The notes: generated by a model from the sequence alone, not told the origin. A stretch of DNA of 64,000 nucleotides from Flaccisagitta enflata (GCA_965153355.1 OZ231127.1:96596001-96660000); one strand, 5' to 3'; counted from the stretch's first letter, positions 13,354 through 25,930 are shown. Translations and numbers: made by a program.

Positions 13354-14520
13354 CAAGAGATGGAGAGACAAAAAAGAAGAAGGCCCTACACATAGATACC
13401 TAGTTGCGCGCGGGTGGGGGCAGGAGTACTATTTGAGGTTATTACACTATTTCTTGTAGGAACAGTTGGGATGAAAAAAAAAAAAGTAGGAACAGTTGGG
13501 ATAAAAAATGAAGTATGAAAGACCGACGGACGGACGGACAAACCGACGGACGGACCAACGGACCGACGGGTGTAACAACGGACCGACGGATGGACCGACA
13601 AAGCAGGTTGCACGCGACTAAAAAAATACGAGTGAAAAAAAAAATCAGAAAAAAAAAATTGCGATCGAAGATCGAACGAAAACAGAATAGATTTTACACA
13701 TATGAGATTTTGATAGTCACTCCAAAATATTATAATTTTTTCAAAAAAAAAAAAAAAAATTAAATATGGTTGGAATTTGTTATTTTGTTCTTAAATGAAA
13801 AATATAAAAATTAAAAAAAAAATACCTAAAATTTTTTATTTTTTTTTTTTTAACTCCTATCGATATCGATTTTCACGGATGAGTTCAAAAACTGGATCGA
13901 AAGGCGAAAGGCGAAAAAAAAAAAGCCAAACTATGGTCATTTTAAAGAAAAATAAAAACAGTTTTATGGTGAGAACATTTTGGTGAAAAAAATAATAGGT
14001 GAGAACAAAAAGGTGATGATTAGAGTCGGCTTCATCTCCGAGTGCAAAAAAAAAATTGCCCTTATATTTGCATCCCATTTACGCATTAGGCGGGAAATTG
14101 AATAAGTATTAGTAAGGAAAGAATGGTTCCCCCCTTTCCCCATCCCACCGCTCTTTGTGTGGTACCCTTTGTCTTGATGTTTTGTTGTCCATTTAGCGAG
14201 TATGAATTTTGGGGTGAAGGAATTAAACCCAGCTGAGTCTTGAGTCACAGTCCAACTTAAAGAAACCGGGAAAAAAGTTGATAAGGAATAAAAAGGCCAA
14301 CGAAAGGAAAAGTATGAATAAATAGGAATGCCAAAAGACCAATTGAAAATGTCTGATGCGTGTTTTTTTTATCTAGGAGTATGCTAGGCCAAGTTTTTCT
14401 CTTTTAGAAATGCTGTTATTTAACGTCCACCCTCATTGTATCTAACTAGCTAAAGACTTTGAAAAAAGAAAACATTGAAAAAAAACAAAACAAAAGAATC
14501 CCACAGCAAAAAAAATAAGA
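12931..14520. other. Gene-free stretch of the left arm
   Basis: It contains a short (GA)n at 13333-13355, a GGAC/GACCGACGG tetranucleotide-core repeat at 13515-13620 ending in the family signature GCACGCGACT, and several A runs at 13620-13840. No coding frame is supported. The first gene of this arm starts at 14521, so any promoter is expected here, but none can be recognised. Confidence 0.6.
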
Positions 14521-16048
14521 ATGGGAGAATTTGATATGTTGGGGTTAGAAAACCCCAAGGCGCAGAGTGAGCCACCAAACGTAGAAGGTGTGACAGAAGC
14601 TCCAACTCAATCTGTGGTTTTTACTGCCCAAAAGGAGACGCTGGAACCGGAAGTGGATTTTACGTCACAAACGAATGGCGTTGAACGAACAACGAGCGTC
14701 ATTTTTACACCCGCGTCCAAATCGGTTACGTCACAGCCGCGCACTTTTGCGCCATCCACGGGTGCCGCCGTTGAAGCCCACATCCAGGAAGCGGTCATCG
14801 ACTTTGGGAAATCCAGGATAAAAGAACCTGGAGTCGCGATTGGAAATGAAACCAGGCGGCAATTCATTGAAACAGGTGAGCTTGATGTCACACTCATTTA
14901 TGACCCTTTGTGCATTTGTCGGTCCGTCCATTTAGGCCATATGTTTGTAGGTCCTTATGTGAATCTATACCCTATTGAAGGTCAAACGTTCAATGTAAGC
15001 GCCGCTGGCATTGTGGTCAACATTTCAGAGTTCAACTTCGTTTTGCTGCTGTTGTTGGTCGGATTGGTGGTGGTTCTTATAGCAGCGACCTTCCAAACTC
15101 GCAAGGACATATTGGAAAGGATGGGTAAGTCGATTGAAAGCATTTGATTATAGTTAGTTTCTTTATAATGATAAAGCATGGGGATGCGGAAGCGAAATGA
15201 TCGTTACGCATCCCTTCCACTATTAATAAGAATGCTTTTGTATGAGCATCTCTGTTAAATGGACTCTCCATTGACAAATAGGAGAGGCGTTGTTATATGA
15301 CTGTAAGCGTAGATGTTACCCTCTCTGTCTCAACGATGTCTTAAAGCGATATTCTTTTTTGTTCCCAAAGCAGCGCCGATTGGATGGCATGAGCCATGGA
15401 TCAGGTACAAGTTATCAGTATGCATGAGAGACATTCCAGAGGAACTCCAATGAGTTTATATCTGTCGGTGGTCGGTCGGTCGGTGGTTTGGGTCTGAGAT
15501 GGTTTAAATTCTGATCGGTCAGTGATTTGAGTTTTAAAGTTAGTTTTAAGGTCGGTTTTGGGTGTTGGTTTTATGGTTGGCCGGTTGGTCGGTCGGTCGG
15601 TTGGTCAACACCAATTTTGCCTTGTTTCTCATTTTTAGAACCTAAAGAACGGGCGACTCAAACAGACATGAGGATTTTCACGGTTCGGAGTGAAGGGGAC
15701 GAGGCCATATATTCGAGCATGGCTTCAATTTGCCGTGGACGAGACGACGAGCCAAAGGAAGAATGCCTTGGTGATTGTGGGGTTGGATGTGGGGGGTCAC
15801 ACGGGGGCTACATGGCCCCTGAAGTGGCACCTGCGCGTGACGAAGAAGGGAGATTTGTGGGCCCCCCCGTGAGGCCTCCGGGGTATGAAGAGGAAGTGGA
15901 CCTCGGCGTCGCGAATTTCCCTCCTCCTCCTCCCGTACATGGCGCTGCCCTGCCCATCCACTACGTGGCTGGGGCACGCCCGAAAATTAGGATTGGTTTG
16001 CCCCCATTGCCCGAGTTGAGGGGGGACACATCCTCTGATTCTGATTGA
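14521..16048 (+). CDS. Single-pass membrane protein with cytoplasmic PPxY motif
   Basis: Two exons, 14521-15124 and 15639-16048, join in phase (GT-AG; phase 1) to give about 337 residues. The N-terminal part is Ser/Thr/Pro-rich. Two N-glycosylation sequons (NVS, NIS) lie just before a hydrophobic segment at about residues 176-195 (LLLLLVGLVVVLI). The C-terminal tail is Pro/acidic-rich with VRPPGYEEE, a PPxY late-domain-type motif. PPxY motifs recruit Nedd4-family ubiquitin ligases in many budding viruses; that role here is inference. No signal peptide is visible, so an upstream exon or tail-type insertion is possible. The intron carries a GGTCGGTCGG repeat (15465-15605). I do not recognise the family. 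Confidence 0.6.
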
Positions 16049-16913
16049 AAAAAAAAAAACGATGTTTCTCCTCGATCACTGCAAATTTTAAGAGGAGATT
16101 TTTTTTTCCTGCTAAATTGGGTTGGTATCAAATACAGTAGGACCCCGCCTCATTGGTTCCATTGAGATCCAAAATTTTTCACCTTTTTTCTATAATAACT
16201 TTTAAAAAGAGGTGAAATGACATTGAAAACTATTAATTGAGACATTAAAATGTTGACCGTTATTAAAGGGGAACCGTTAAAAGCGGGGCTGTTATTGCGG
16301 GGTTCCACTGTAGTTCATCGAGTACATTTGTGTATTGATGCATCGAGTGGCGCAATGTCTGTTGAATCTGGTTGTTATATCCAACCATTTGTTTATTGAG
16401 GCGAATTGTTATGCATATGTTTTCCCCAAAAGTTATTCTATGTGTTTGTATGGTCATTCTTTGACCCTTTCTTCATGTATTTCTTGACATTTTGAAAGTG
16501 TTTTATGACATAAATTGTCGTCTTACAACCTCATTTAACCATTGATATAATCACAAAAAAAAAAAAAAAACTCAAAAATCTTTATTATTATGGGGCGTTG
16601 CGTTAAGGAAAAGAGATAAAAGTTACATTCTTCCCTCAAAATTCACATTTACCCCTAGCCTGCTCTCGTTGGCTTCCGTTCCTGGTCAGTAGGTTAAGAT
16701 AAAAGGCGATTAAGAATCGCAACAGGTTGTCTGAGTAAATGCTCTCATAGTTTAGTCCATCGAGACGAAAAAATATTTCCAAGAAGATCTTCTTCATCGC
16801 CGTCCCTCAGAAGCCATCCGAAGCCATCCGAAGCCATCCGTCAAGCCATCCGAAGCCGTCCATCAAGCCATCCGTCAAGCCATCCGTCAAGCCATCCATC
16901 AAGCCGTCCGAAG
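16049..16913. other. Intergenic, with a CCATCCGTCAAG tandem repeat
   Basis: The stretch is AT-rich. At 16810-16910 lie about nine units of a 10-12 bp repeat (AAGCCATCCG with or without TC), ending directly at the next start codon. Nothing else is recognised. Confidence 0.6.
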
Positions 16914-17318
16914 ATGCTGTCCCTCCGAAGATGGTGGGTCATCCTAGCCCTGGTCTTTGTGGCCTTGGTGGGGGTGGCCCACAGCCCTCCCAACAAGGAC
17001 GACCCTGATGCAAATGACCCGTGGCAAATCATCACGGTCAATCCAAACGGAACCGCGACCCCTGCCACAACCACAACGCCACATAAGTCGCAAGATGACA
17101 ATGGCGATGGCCTGGACGTTGTTTACAAAGTTATGGTGATCATCATTTCATCTGTGATCTTAGTAGTGGTGGTGGTTTTGGTGGTGGTCTCGATTTGGCG
17201 AGGATTGCCCATTGATTTGGAAAATGGGCCAATTGCCATGGCATTGCAAGTCCTCCATCGTCTCAGAGGATTTGTTGATGCCGTGCAGGAGAGGCGTGCA
17301 ATTCGCAACCTCCGCTGA
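16914..17318 (+). CDS. Small type I membrane protein (134 aa)
   Basis: The start at 16914 is followed by an arginine-bearing N-terminus and a hydrophobic core (residues 8-22, VILALVFVALVGVA), a convincing signal peptide with probable cleavage after AHS. A short Thr/Pro-rich ectodomain has one NGT sequon. A long Val/Ile-rich TM segment (about 73-96) is followed by a basic tail of about 38 residues. No enzyme motif is present. The design, a glycosylated stub ectodomain plus TM, resembles a virion or host-interaction membrane protein, but the family is not recognised. Confidence 0.6.
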   Translation: MLSLRRWWVILALVFVALVGVAHSPPNKDDPDANDPWQIITVNPNGTATPATTTTPHKSQDDNGDGLDVVYKVMVIIISSVILVVVVVLVVVSIWRGLPIDLENGPIAMALQVLHRLRGFVDAVQERRAIRNLR

Positions 17319-18754
17319 ATTTTCAGCCCAAAATGTTTAAAAGGCCCTTTTAAGGACCAACCATTACTCTAAAAAGAAAACCAAAACGCCCTTATAGGGC
17401 AGGGTGCGCTGTTAAAGTGCAATACTGTATTACAAACCGATATTGGTTGCTTTTTGTTATGTTAGTTAGTGGCAGGAATTTGAATTAAGACAAAAGGGCC
17501 TCAGCTAGCTTAATCGTGTCGAGTTAAGAGTGTCAAGTTAAGATTCAAGAAAGAAAAACCAACCGATCAAAAGATTTCATTTCCAATTTCCGAGGCTGCG
17601 TGTGTGTGCATGCGAATTCGTGCATGTCCAAAAAGATGATCGTGCGATAAAGCAAGAGTTCGGGTCGAGGATGATGCGTGACAACGGCAGAAGGATTTGA
17701 GGATGTTGAGGAAAAGAGAGAGAGGCGGGGCGAGGTGAGCGAGAGAGAGAGAGAGAGGGCGAGAGAGAGGAAGAGAGAGAGAGAGAGAGAGCGGAGAGAG
17801 AGAGGAGAGAGAGAGAGAGCGAGAGAGAGTGAGGCGAGAGAGAGAGAGAGAGAGAGAGAAGGCGAGAGAGAGAGAGTGAGAGGTAGGAGCGGGAGAGAGA
17901 GAGAGAGAGAGGCGGGAGACAGAGAAAGGCGAGAAGAGAGAGAGAGAGAGAGAGAGCAAGAGAGAGCGTTAAAGAAAGAGAGAGAAAGAAAGAGATTGAA
18001 AGAGACAGAGAAAAGTGAAATGATAAAGAACAACGACAACGACGACGATATATATAACCGTCTTAAATGCTCTATCCCAGGGGGCGGGGGTTTCAGGAGA
18101 CAAAGATAACTACATAGAAAATAGAAAGAAGTGAGGATGCACTCGTGAATGCGCGCGTTGGTTCTCGGAGCAGCTTTTTTTAAAAGTTTAATTATAAATA
18201 CATAAACGATTGTGTTAGCTCTCATTTCACGCCAAAACTGGAATCTGAGAATATGTTTTTTTTCGCGCTTTGTGATTTTTAAAAATGAAAAATAAAAAAA
18301 AATTTGTCATGATCAAAATGTCGACACAATGTTTTACGATTTAAATGAATGCGTATATAATGTAAAATGATTTTTATTCACGCGCTACACGACTGTGCAT
18401 TAGGCTTTGTTGGTACACTGGTCAGTCTACCCGTCACCCGTCCGTCCATCCGTCCGTCCGTCCGCACCGTCCGTCCATCCGTCCGTCCGTCCGTCAACTG
18501 TCCATCCATCCATCCGTCCATCCGTCCGTCCATTTGTTTGTCCGTCCATTTGTCTGTCGGTTGGTGCATTGCTTTGCGATTGACAATCACTTTACAGTCA
18601 TTTTGACAGGACGATATGCCCCTGTGTGTGGGCAAATATGACATAATTTTGTAATTATTTTAGCCTTGCTACTTCTTTTCTTTTTCTTTTTCTTTCAGTC
18701 CTTAATCCTTGAAAATTTGGCAAGAAGCAAACAATCTTTCGACTTTTCGACATC
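17319..18754. other. Intergenic, repeats only
   Basis: It contains an interrupted (GA)n purine tract at about 17733-17965 and a CCGTCCGT/CCATCCGT array at 18430-18560, part of the tetranucleotide-core family also found in the flanks. No coding frame is supported. Confidence 0.65.
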
Positions 18755-19015
18755 ATGGCGTTTAGCAAGAATTGCACCAAGTAAAAGAAGGCTGAAGAAA
18801 TGTTAAACCTCATGAACAAGGCGGTCCGAGATTGGGCATCATTCTCGTAAGTATATCATTTATAGTATTATATGCCACCCGCTTTATTTGCGTTTTTCCT
18901 GTCTTTCTCTTTGTTATTCTATCTGTCTTATTTTTTCTGTCTGTCTCTTTCTCTCTCTCTCTCTGTCTCTCTCTCTCTCTCTCTTTCTCTGTCTCTCTCT
19001 CTGTCTCTGTCTCTG

Positions 19016-19112
<97 letters not shown>

Positions 19113-22100
19113 GTGTTTCTTTATTTGTATGCATTTGCATTTTTTGATCGCGAATATTAGACCTTATAGCCTGATGTGTTGGTTGGTACCATAAATTGTT
19201 GGTCAATAGGTCACATGTTTAAAATTTGTGCAGTTTTTGCGTCAACGCTCCTGCCCTGCCGTACGCGACTAAAGCAAAATATGACCTTTTTTTTTCTTTC
19301 CTGTAGTGGTAACCAGGACGTAGAGGAAGACGTCTGCGACAAATACAAAGTCGCCAAGTATGTCCATCAACGCGACGACATTGACAAAAGAATCCAGGAG
19401 GCACATCATCAGGGTCTTGCCGTCAAAGCTCAGATTGAGGCGGAGAATGCGGAGATATCGGTGAAACGCGTTCAACTCAACGAGGAGATCACCATGGCCA
19501 AGGAAAAGCTAAAAGAATTACAGGTATTACATTTTCCTAACTGTGTATGTTTATATTTATGCCTATATCCATGCCTATGCCTATGCCTATGCCTATTCTA
19601 TACCCATGCCCATGCCTATGCCCATGTCCATGCCCATGTATATGCCCCTGTGTGTGTTCGTGTCCATGCCCATACCCATGCCCGAACAATTTAACAACTA
19701 TGTGACCTTTCTTTTTTTTCCTTTCTCTTGTTTATTGATAGATGAAGTTGGAAAATGCCGAGACTCAATACTCACTCACAAACAAAGCTCAAACCGAACT
19801 CTTCGAGCTGTGGAGGAAGAAGAAATTATGTCTCAGTAGGGAGTGGCAAACCCGCAAGGACAAAATCGTTGCCACCCTTGGGACTGAATTGACTGTGGGG
19901 CAATTCTCCAAAATCATTGAGGTAATTGAGTGTATTTTGTTGTATTTTGACCATTTGATACCTGTTGTGATCCTTATTTTCAAATTTTGTTGGCTTGATT
20001 TTTGTTTGTCTACACGCTATGGGCATTTTTGTGTATTGAATATTATTTTTTCCTTTTGGACAGCGGCCTTCGGGCCACTGGGTGTGCATTTATATGAGAA
20101 ATTTCTCCTTTTCCTTCAATGTAACCCCCACTCCTAAGGGCTCAAATCCCCAGTATGGGGGCTCAAATCCTAGTCTCGGGGCTCAAATCAGTGTTGGGCC
20201 TCAAATTCAGTCTCAGCTCAAATCCTAACCTCAAGCAAATCCTGGCCCAGGGCCATATCCCAGACTATGAGCTCACATCCCAGCTGCAGTAAAAACATCA
20301 TGGGTCATCAGCCCCTTCAAGGCCGCAGCCCCTCTAACCAACTCACACCCACATGAACTCACTTAAAGGCATCGGGTACAGCTGACCATCTAAGGCCTTT
20401 GCGACTATTCTTACAATCATTATATAGGCCGCGCGGAAATTTAATCTGGTCCAACAAAAGTCCGAGATGAACAAGGATGCCATCTCAAAGGCAAAGGACA
20501 GGATCGTCCATTATTCCCGGGCCTTGCTCGCCATTTTTGATGGCGAAGACGATGGAGACGTCGACGATGATTTACTGGCCAATTTGAGTCAAATTGTCAA
20601 TGGTATGTGTGTGCATGCGTATGCACGAGTGTGTGTGTGTGTATGTGTATGCATGTGCATGTGTGTGTATGTGCGTGTATGTATGTGTGTGTGTGTGCAT
20701 GCATGCATGTGTGTGTGTGTGTGTGTTTGTGCATGTATGTATGTGCATATGTGGCATTTATGTATGCATGTATGTAAGCATGTATGTATGCATGTGTGTA
20801 TGCGTGTGTGTGCATATGTGTGCAAGCGTGTATATGCATGCGAGTATGTGCATGTGCGTGTGTGTATGTGTGCATTTATGTATGTGTGTATAGATTAAGG
20901 ATAACCGGTTTTGTTGACTTCTGTGGTTGATTATTTCTCTCTGTTTCTCTTCCTTATGCACAGACAACGACGTTTCCATTGACGATGACGACGAAGAGGT
21001 CCCAAATTCGCCGACAAAGATGGTGAAAATGGAGCCAATCGAAGAAACTCTAAGGTTCTCCGATGAGGATACAACAGACGAAGAGCTCGGGGATGGTGAT
21101 GACGTCATTAACGTGGATGCGCCTACCAATGACCGTGCCATTTCCATGGAGGACGATGTGGGAGAATCTGTTGAACATGTGGACGTCGTTGATGAAAGTT
21201 TGGACATTAATGTTGAAGCAGACGTCGACGCGGTGTCTGCGACTCAATCGTCCAAAGCTTGTGGTGGGAAAAGGGAATCCAACGCAGCGGAGGCTGTTAA
21301 GGGGTTGATGGCAGAAGAGGAGAGAAGAAAGGGGGAGGGAAAGGGCAGTGGTGAGAAGGAGAAGGAGGGTAAAGTGGATGGAGAGGAGGAAAGCGAGGGA
21401 GGGGCGCAAGAGGAGGAGGCGAGTGAGAGTGAGGGGGAGTTGCAAGAGGAGGTGGCGAGTGAGGCGGAGGTGGAAGAGGAGGAGGCGGGGGAGGGGGAGG
21501 TGGAAGAGGAGGAGGTGGGGGAGGGGGAGGTGGTTGAAGACAGTCAATTTGATGCAGAGAAAATGGAACAGTCTCAGGCGTTAATGGGGTTGGAGGAAGA
21601 GGAAGCAAGAAGGGAAATACAGAAAGAGCAAGATTCTCCCGTCTTCTCTCAATTAGATTTCGATCTAGATTTAGATTTTGTAGAGGTTGCAGTAAAACCT
21701 TCCAAGGTCATCGCCATTGAAAGTCCAAAAGCTGATTCCAAGGCTGATTCCAAAGCTGATTCCAAGGATGATTCCAAGGCTTATTCCAAAGCTAATTCCG
21801 AGGCTGATTCCAAGGCTGATTCCAAGGCTGATTCCAAGTCCGAATCCTTCAAAGTCCAAAAGATCCCACACCCATATGACCTACGTAAAAAGGCAGGAGT
21901 GACAAAGAAGCAGTTAAAGCACATGTCAAAGAATGAGTCTGAGATCAATGGTATGGAGATGGAAAAGGCGCTTGATTTCCTCGATGACACATCAATTGAG
22001 AGTTTTCCCGATGGGTCCTTTCCATCTTACGTCGCTGATTTGGATCGCAAGAGTAACACCGTTGGGGCGTTCAAGAAGTGTTGTCGGCGACGGCGAGGTT

Positions 22101-23350
22101 GGTGGATTCAGATTGTCTTTGATGACACCTACCACGTCATCTGATTTGGTTGGAAGCTCTACCAATTCAGGGCCAGACGAGTCCCAAGTTTCTTCATCGT
22201 CAACTGTCGAGGTTTCCATTCCCTTGGAACAGGGCAAAGGAAAGAGAGTGAGAGAGGAAAGTAACAAAAATGATCAGACCAACAAAAAGGCAAAAGGTGG
22301 GGAGATTAAGGAGGTGTCTGGATTCACGGTGGAAACAGCGTCAACATCAATGCCAGGGGTGGAATTTGATTCGTCAACGCATAAACAAGTCCTCATTACG
22401 CCGTCCACAAAAACGTCATCATCCTTGACAACCAAGCCTTCGTCGTCGGGATCGTCGTCAAGCAATAAATCGTAGTAATCGTAGTAGTCGTCGTCGGGCA
22501 ATCATTCATCGTTGGGGTCGTCATCTTCAAAGGCGCCGCTGTTCAGGCCAATTACGTCACTGAAGTCGTATTTGGCGTCCACTGCGGAAATCGACTTCAT
22601 GGATGATATTCCCATGATAGGGGAGAAAAAGGAGCTGACGACCATTCTTCCAGACAGTTCCCAACTTCGCGACCCAATGAAGAAATTCCCAGGAAAAGAA
22701 AATGCGACCCCTTCAACATCGTCTGCTGTAAAGCAGACAACATTGGGGAAGCATCTTAAGCCCATCAATTCAACGACATCCCAAAGGAGTCAAAAAAATC
22801 CCAACAGCCGTTCTAGGTAATTATCATTACCTCGTCGCTTCGCCTGAGGCACACCGTTTATTTAATGCAGTTTGCCTTGATTTTCAAAAATAAATTGTGT
22901 CAGAACTCCTTTGACACACCATATGCCCACATCCAGAATTCCCATTGCTCGTTTATCAAGGCCAATATGACCAATCAGATAGGGTCGACTAAAACGTGCC
23001 ATATTTGTTTCCAATTGTTTGACACTCACAAACATCTCAACGACGACATTATCCAACATTTTGCTGACCATGACCACCCCGTTCGCTGTCCCCATTGTTC
23101 ACTGGTAGTTAATTTCAATTCTCTGTTTGAACATATGGTCCGAGAGACCTATGAACTTTTTAAAAATTGTATCCACTGTGCCAGATGCAGGACAGCTTTT
23201 TATGACGTAGGCCCATTTTACAGTCACCTGAAAAAAACACATGACATTCATCGGCCCAATTGGGCCCATTTTAATAGGTACGTTCATCACAATGTCAAAA
23301 ACCGCGAACTCGCTATGTTTGCCCTTCTTCACTACGGGCTGTTTGTTTGA
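18755..23350 (+). pseudogene. Coiled-coil/acidic/zinc-finger gene, first copy, interrupted
   Basis: Exons 18755-18846, 19307-19523, 19742-19921, 20428-20602 and 20964 onward have GT-AG borders and join in phase throughout. Exon 1 has an in-frame TAA 27 bases after the ATG; a later ATG at 18800 would avoid it. Exons 2-4 encode a charged, probably coiled-coil region. Exon 5 is very acidic (EEE/GEVEEEE runs) with PTKMVKMEP, a ADSK-type 12 bp repeat region (21726-21840) and LRKKAGVTKKQL. The frame shifts near 22070 relative to the second copy. The last part, 22865-23350, carries C2H2-like fingers (CHICF, CPHCS, CARCR each followed by His pairs). Nuclear, DNA- or protein-binding function is inference. 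The family is not recognised. Confidence 0.6.
20071..20395. repeat. Degenerate copy of the inverted-repeat minisatellite, within an intron
   Basis: It starts with CAGCGGCCTTCGGGCC, has repeats of GGGGCTCAAATCC, and ends with GCATCGGGTACAGCTGACCA, matching the 3' flank of the 60223 copy (GCATCGGGTACCGCTGACCA). It lies in the intron between 19921 and 20428. Confidence 0.6.
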
Positions 23351-23400
23351 TTGCGCGGGGGCCCCCCCTTCTAATTTTCTCTCTCTCTCTCCCTCTCTCC

Positions 23401-23507
<107 letters not shown>

Positions 23508-23802
23508 CTTCTCTTTGCACCACCCCCCCCCTTTCTCGCCTTCATTTGCACACACTTTTCCACTGTAGAATCACGCAGCGCAAACACTTCTGACAAGAAA
23601 AACAAGAAATGAATTGTCGATGATCGTTCTGATTTTCTGCCAAGGATATTTGTATCCATTTCTCGAAATTTTCATTGAAAAAAAAAAAATCATTTTGCGA
23701 GCTCATTCATCATTTGTTTTGTTAAGTAATTTCACCTTCATTTCCCAGGTCTTGGTCTGATACTTTATTTCTCCAAACTTTAATCTTGAACTGTGTTTAA
23801 AG

Positions 23803-25143
23803 ATGCATGGAGGAGAGGACTATTGTTCATCCGACGATGAAGAGGCAGTGCAGCCTCCGGAAAAAAAAGTAAAATTGGAGGAGCAAACCGGCAAGGTAAA
23901 GAATGATCCTGCCCCTGTTCCGCGGCGGGAACACCCGTTATCACGGAGTACCAGAGTGATGGAGGCGACGTTATTCTCAAATCCACCGCAAATTGCCCAT
24001 CTGGAAGTGGATCAAACAGACATTGACGACCTAGTGGGGGGCGAGATGGCGTGGAACGAATTCCGCAGAAAATATCTCAAAAATGACGACGAAATTCTTT
24101 ACTCCAGGGACAGTCAGTTTGATGCAGAGAAGATGGAACAGTCTCAGGCGTTAATGGGGTTGGAGGAAGAGGAAGCAAGAAGGGAAATACAAAAAGAGCA
24201 AGATTCTCAAATCTTCTCCCAATTAGATTTCGATCTAGATTTAGATTTTGTAGAGGTTGCCGTCGAACCTTCCAAGGTCATCGACATTGAAAGTCCAAAA
24301 GATGATTCCAAGGCTTATTCCAAAGCTAATTCCGAGGCTGATTCCAAGGCTGATTTCAAGGCTGATTCCAAGTCCGAATCCTTCAAAATCCCAAAGATCC
24401 CACACCCAGATGACCTCCGTAAAAAGGCAGGAGTGACAAAGAAGCAGTTACAGCACATGTCAGAGAATGAGTATGAGATCAGTGGTATGGAGGTGGAAAA
24501 GGTGCTTGATTTCCTCGATGACACATCAATTGGGAGTTTTCCAGATGGGTCCTTTCCATCTTACGTCGCTGATTTGGATCGCGAGAGTAACACCGTTGGA
24601 GACGTTCAAGGGGGTGTTGTCGGTGACAGCGAGGTTGGTGGATTCAGATTGGCTTTGATGACACCTACCACGTCATCTGATTTGGTTGGAAGCTCTACCA
24701 ATTCAGGGCCAGACGATTCCCAAGTTTCTTCATCGTCAACTGTCGAGGTTTCCATTCCCTCGGAACAGGGCAAAGGAAAGAGAGTGAGAGAGGAAAGTAA
24801 CAAAAATGATAAGACCAGCAAAAAGGCAAAAGGTTGGGAGATTAAGGAGGTGTCTGGATTCACGGTGGAAACAGCGTCAGCATCAATGCCAGGGGTGGAA
24901 TTTGATTCGTCAACGCATAAACAAGTCCTCATTACGCCGTCCATCAAAAACGTCATCATCCATGACAACCAAGCCTTCGTCGTCGGGATCGTCGTCAAAC
25001 AAACAATCATAGTCGTCGTAGTAGTCGTCGTCGGGCAATCATTCATCGTTGGGGTAGTCATCTTCAAAGGCGCCGCTGTTCAGGCCAAGTACGTCACTGA
25101 AGTCGAATTTGGAGTCCACTGCGGAAATCGACTTCATGGATGA
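23803..25143 (+). CDS. Chimeric open frame created by the tandem duplication (446 aa)
   Basis: Residues 1-102 (MHGGEDYCSSDDEE onward, to EILYSR) correspond to exon 1 of the downstream gene at 26322. From DSQFDAEK (base 24109) the frame continues into the acidic/ADSK/LRKKAGVTKKQL region of the upstream gene. The join is in frame and lies exactly at the duplication border. The last about 60 residues (Val-rich, after ITPS) lie in a frame different from copy 1, so a small indel near 24945 alters the C-terminus. The zinc-finger part continues in another frame at 25109-25882. Whether it is expressed is unknown. Confidence 0.65.
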   Translation: MHGGEDYCSSDDEEAVQPPEKKVKLEEQTGKVKNDPAPVPRREHPLSRSTRVMEATLFSNPPQIAHLEVDQTDIDDLVGGEMAWNEFRRKYLKNDDEILYSRDSQFDAEKMEQSQALMGLEEEEARREIQKEQDSQIFSQLDFDLDLDFVEVAVEPSKVIDIESPKDDSKAYSKANSEADSKADFKADSKSESFKIPKIPHPDDLRKKAGVTKKQLQHMSENEYEISGMEVEKVLDFLDDTSIGSFPDGSFPSYVADLDRESNTVGDVQGGVVGDSEVGGFRLALMTPTTSSDLVGSSTNSGPDDSQVSSSSTVEVSIPSEQGKGKRVREESNKNDKTSKKAKGWEIKEVSGFTVETASASMPGVEFDSSTHKQVLITPSIKNVIIHDNQAFVVGIVVKQTIIVVVVVVVGQSFIVGVVIFKGAAVQAKYVTEVEFGVHCGNRLHG

Positions 25144-25882
25144 TATTCCCATGATAGGGGAGAAAAAGGAGCTGACGACCATTCTTCCAGACAGTTCCCA
25201 ACTTCGAGACCCAATGAAGAAATTCCAAGGAAAAGAAAATGCGACCCCTTCAACATCGTCTGCTGCCAAGAAGCAGACAACATTGGAGAAGCATCTTAAG
25301 CATCAATTCAACGACATCCCAAAGGTCAAAAAATCAACAGCCGTTCTAGGTAATTATAGTACATGCGTCCCTTCCCGCCTGAGGCACCGTTGTTGTGCAG
25401 TTTGCCTTAGGATTTTCAAAAATAAATTGTGTCAGAACTCCTTTGACACTCCATATGCCCACATCCAGAATTCCCATTGCTCGTTTATCAAGGCCAATAT
25501 GACCAATCAGATAGGGTCGACTAAAACGTGCCATATTTGTTTCCAATTGATTGACACTCACAAACATCTCAACGACGACATTATCCAACATTTCGCTGAC
25601 CATGACCACCCCGTTAGCTGTCCCCATTGTTCACTGGTAGTTAATTTCAAGTCTCTGTTTGAACATATGGTCCGAGAGACCTATGAACTGTTTAAAAACG
25701 GTATCCACTGCGCCAGATGCAGGACAGCTTTTTATGACGTAGGCCCATTTTACAGTCACCTGAAAAAAACACATGACATTCATCGGCCCAATTGGGCCCA
25801 TTTTAATAGGTACGTTCATCACAATGTCAAAAACCGCGAACTCGCTATGTTTGCCCTTCTTCACTACGGGCTGTTTGTTTGA
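25109..25882 (+). CDS. C2H2-type zinc-finger 3' exon, second copy
   Basis: This open frame reads from the STAEIDFMDD region through four Cys2-His2-like modules: CAVCL...HIQNSH, CHICF...H-x5-H, CPHCS...H and CARCRTAF...HLKKTH. It ends LLHYGLFV. It is the better preserved counterpart of 22865-23350, and its first finger is intact only here. It is probably the C-terminal part of the coiled-coil/acidic protein rather than a separate gene. Nucleic-acid binding is suggested by the fingers; the target is unknown. Confidence 0.6.
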   Translation: MESTAEIDFMDDIPMIGEKKELTTILPDSSQLRDPMKKFQGKENATPSTSSAAKKQTTLEKHLKHQFNDIPKVKKSTAVLGNYSTCVPSRLRHRCCAVCLRIFKNKLCQNSFDTPYAHIQNSHCSFIKANMTNQIGSTKTCHICFQLIDTHKHLNDDIIQHFADHDHPVSCPHCSLVVNFKSLFEHMVRETYELFKNGIHCARCRTAFYDVGPFYSHLKKTHDIHRPNWAHFNRYVHHNVKNRELAMFALLHYGLFV

Positions 25883-25930
25883 TTGCACCCCCCCCCCTTC
25901 TAATTTTTATCTCTCTCTCTCTCTCTCTCC

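Noticed and set aside
20589-20898. Cys/Val/Met or His/Thr-rich frames over a GTGTATGTGT region
   Set aside because: A (GT/AT)-rich intron repeat between well-defined exons ending at 20602 and starting at 20964.
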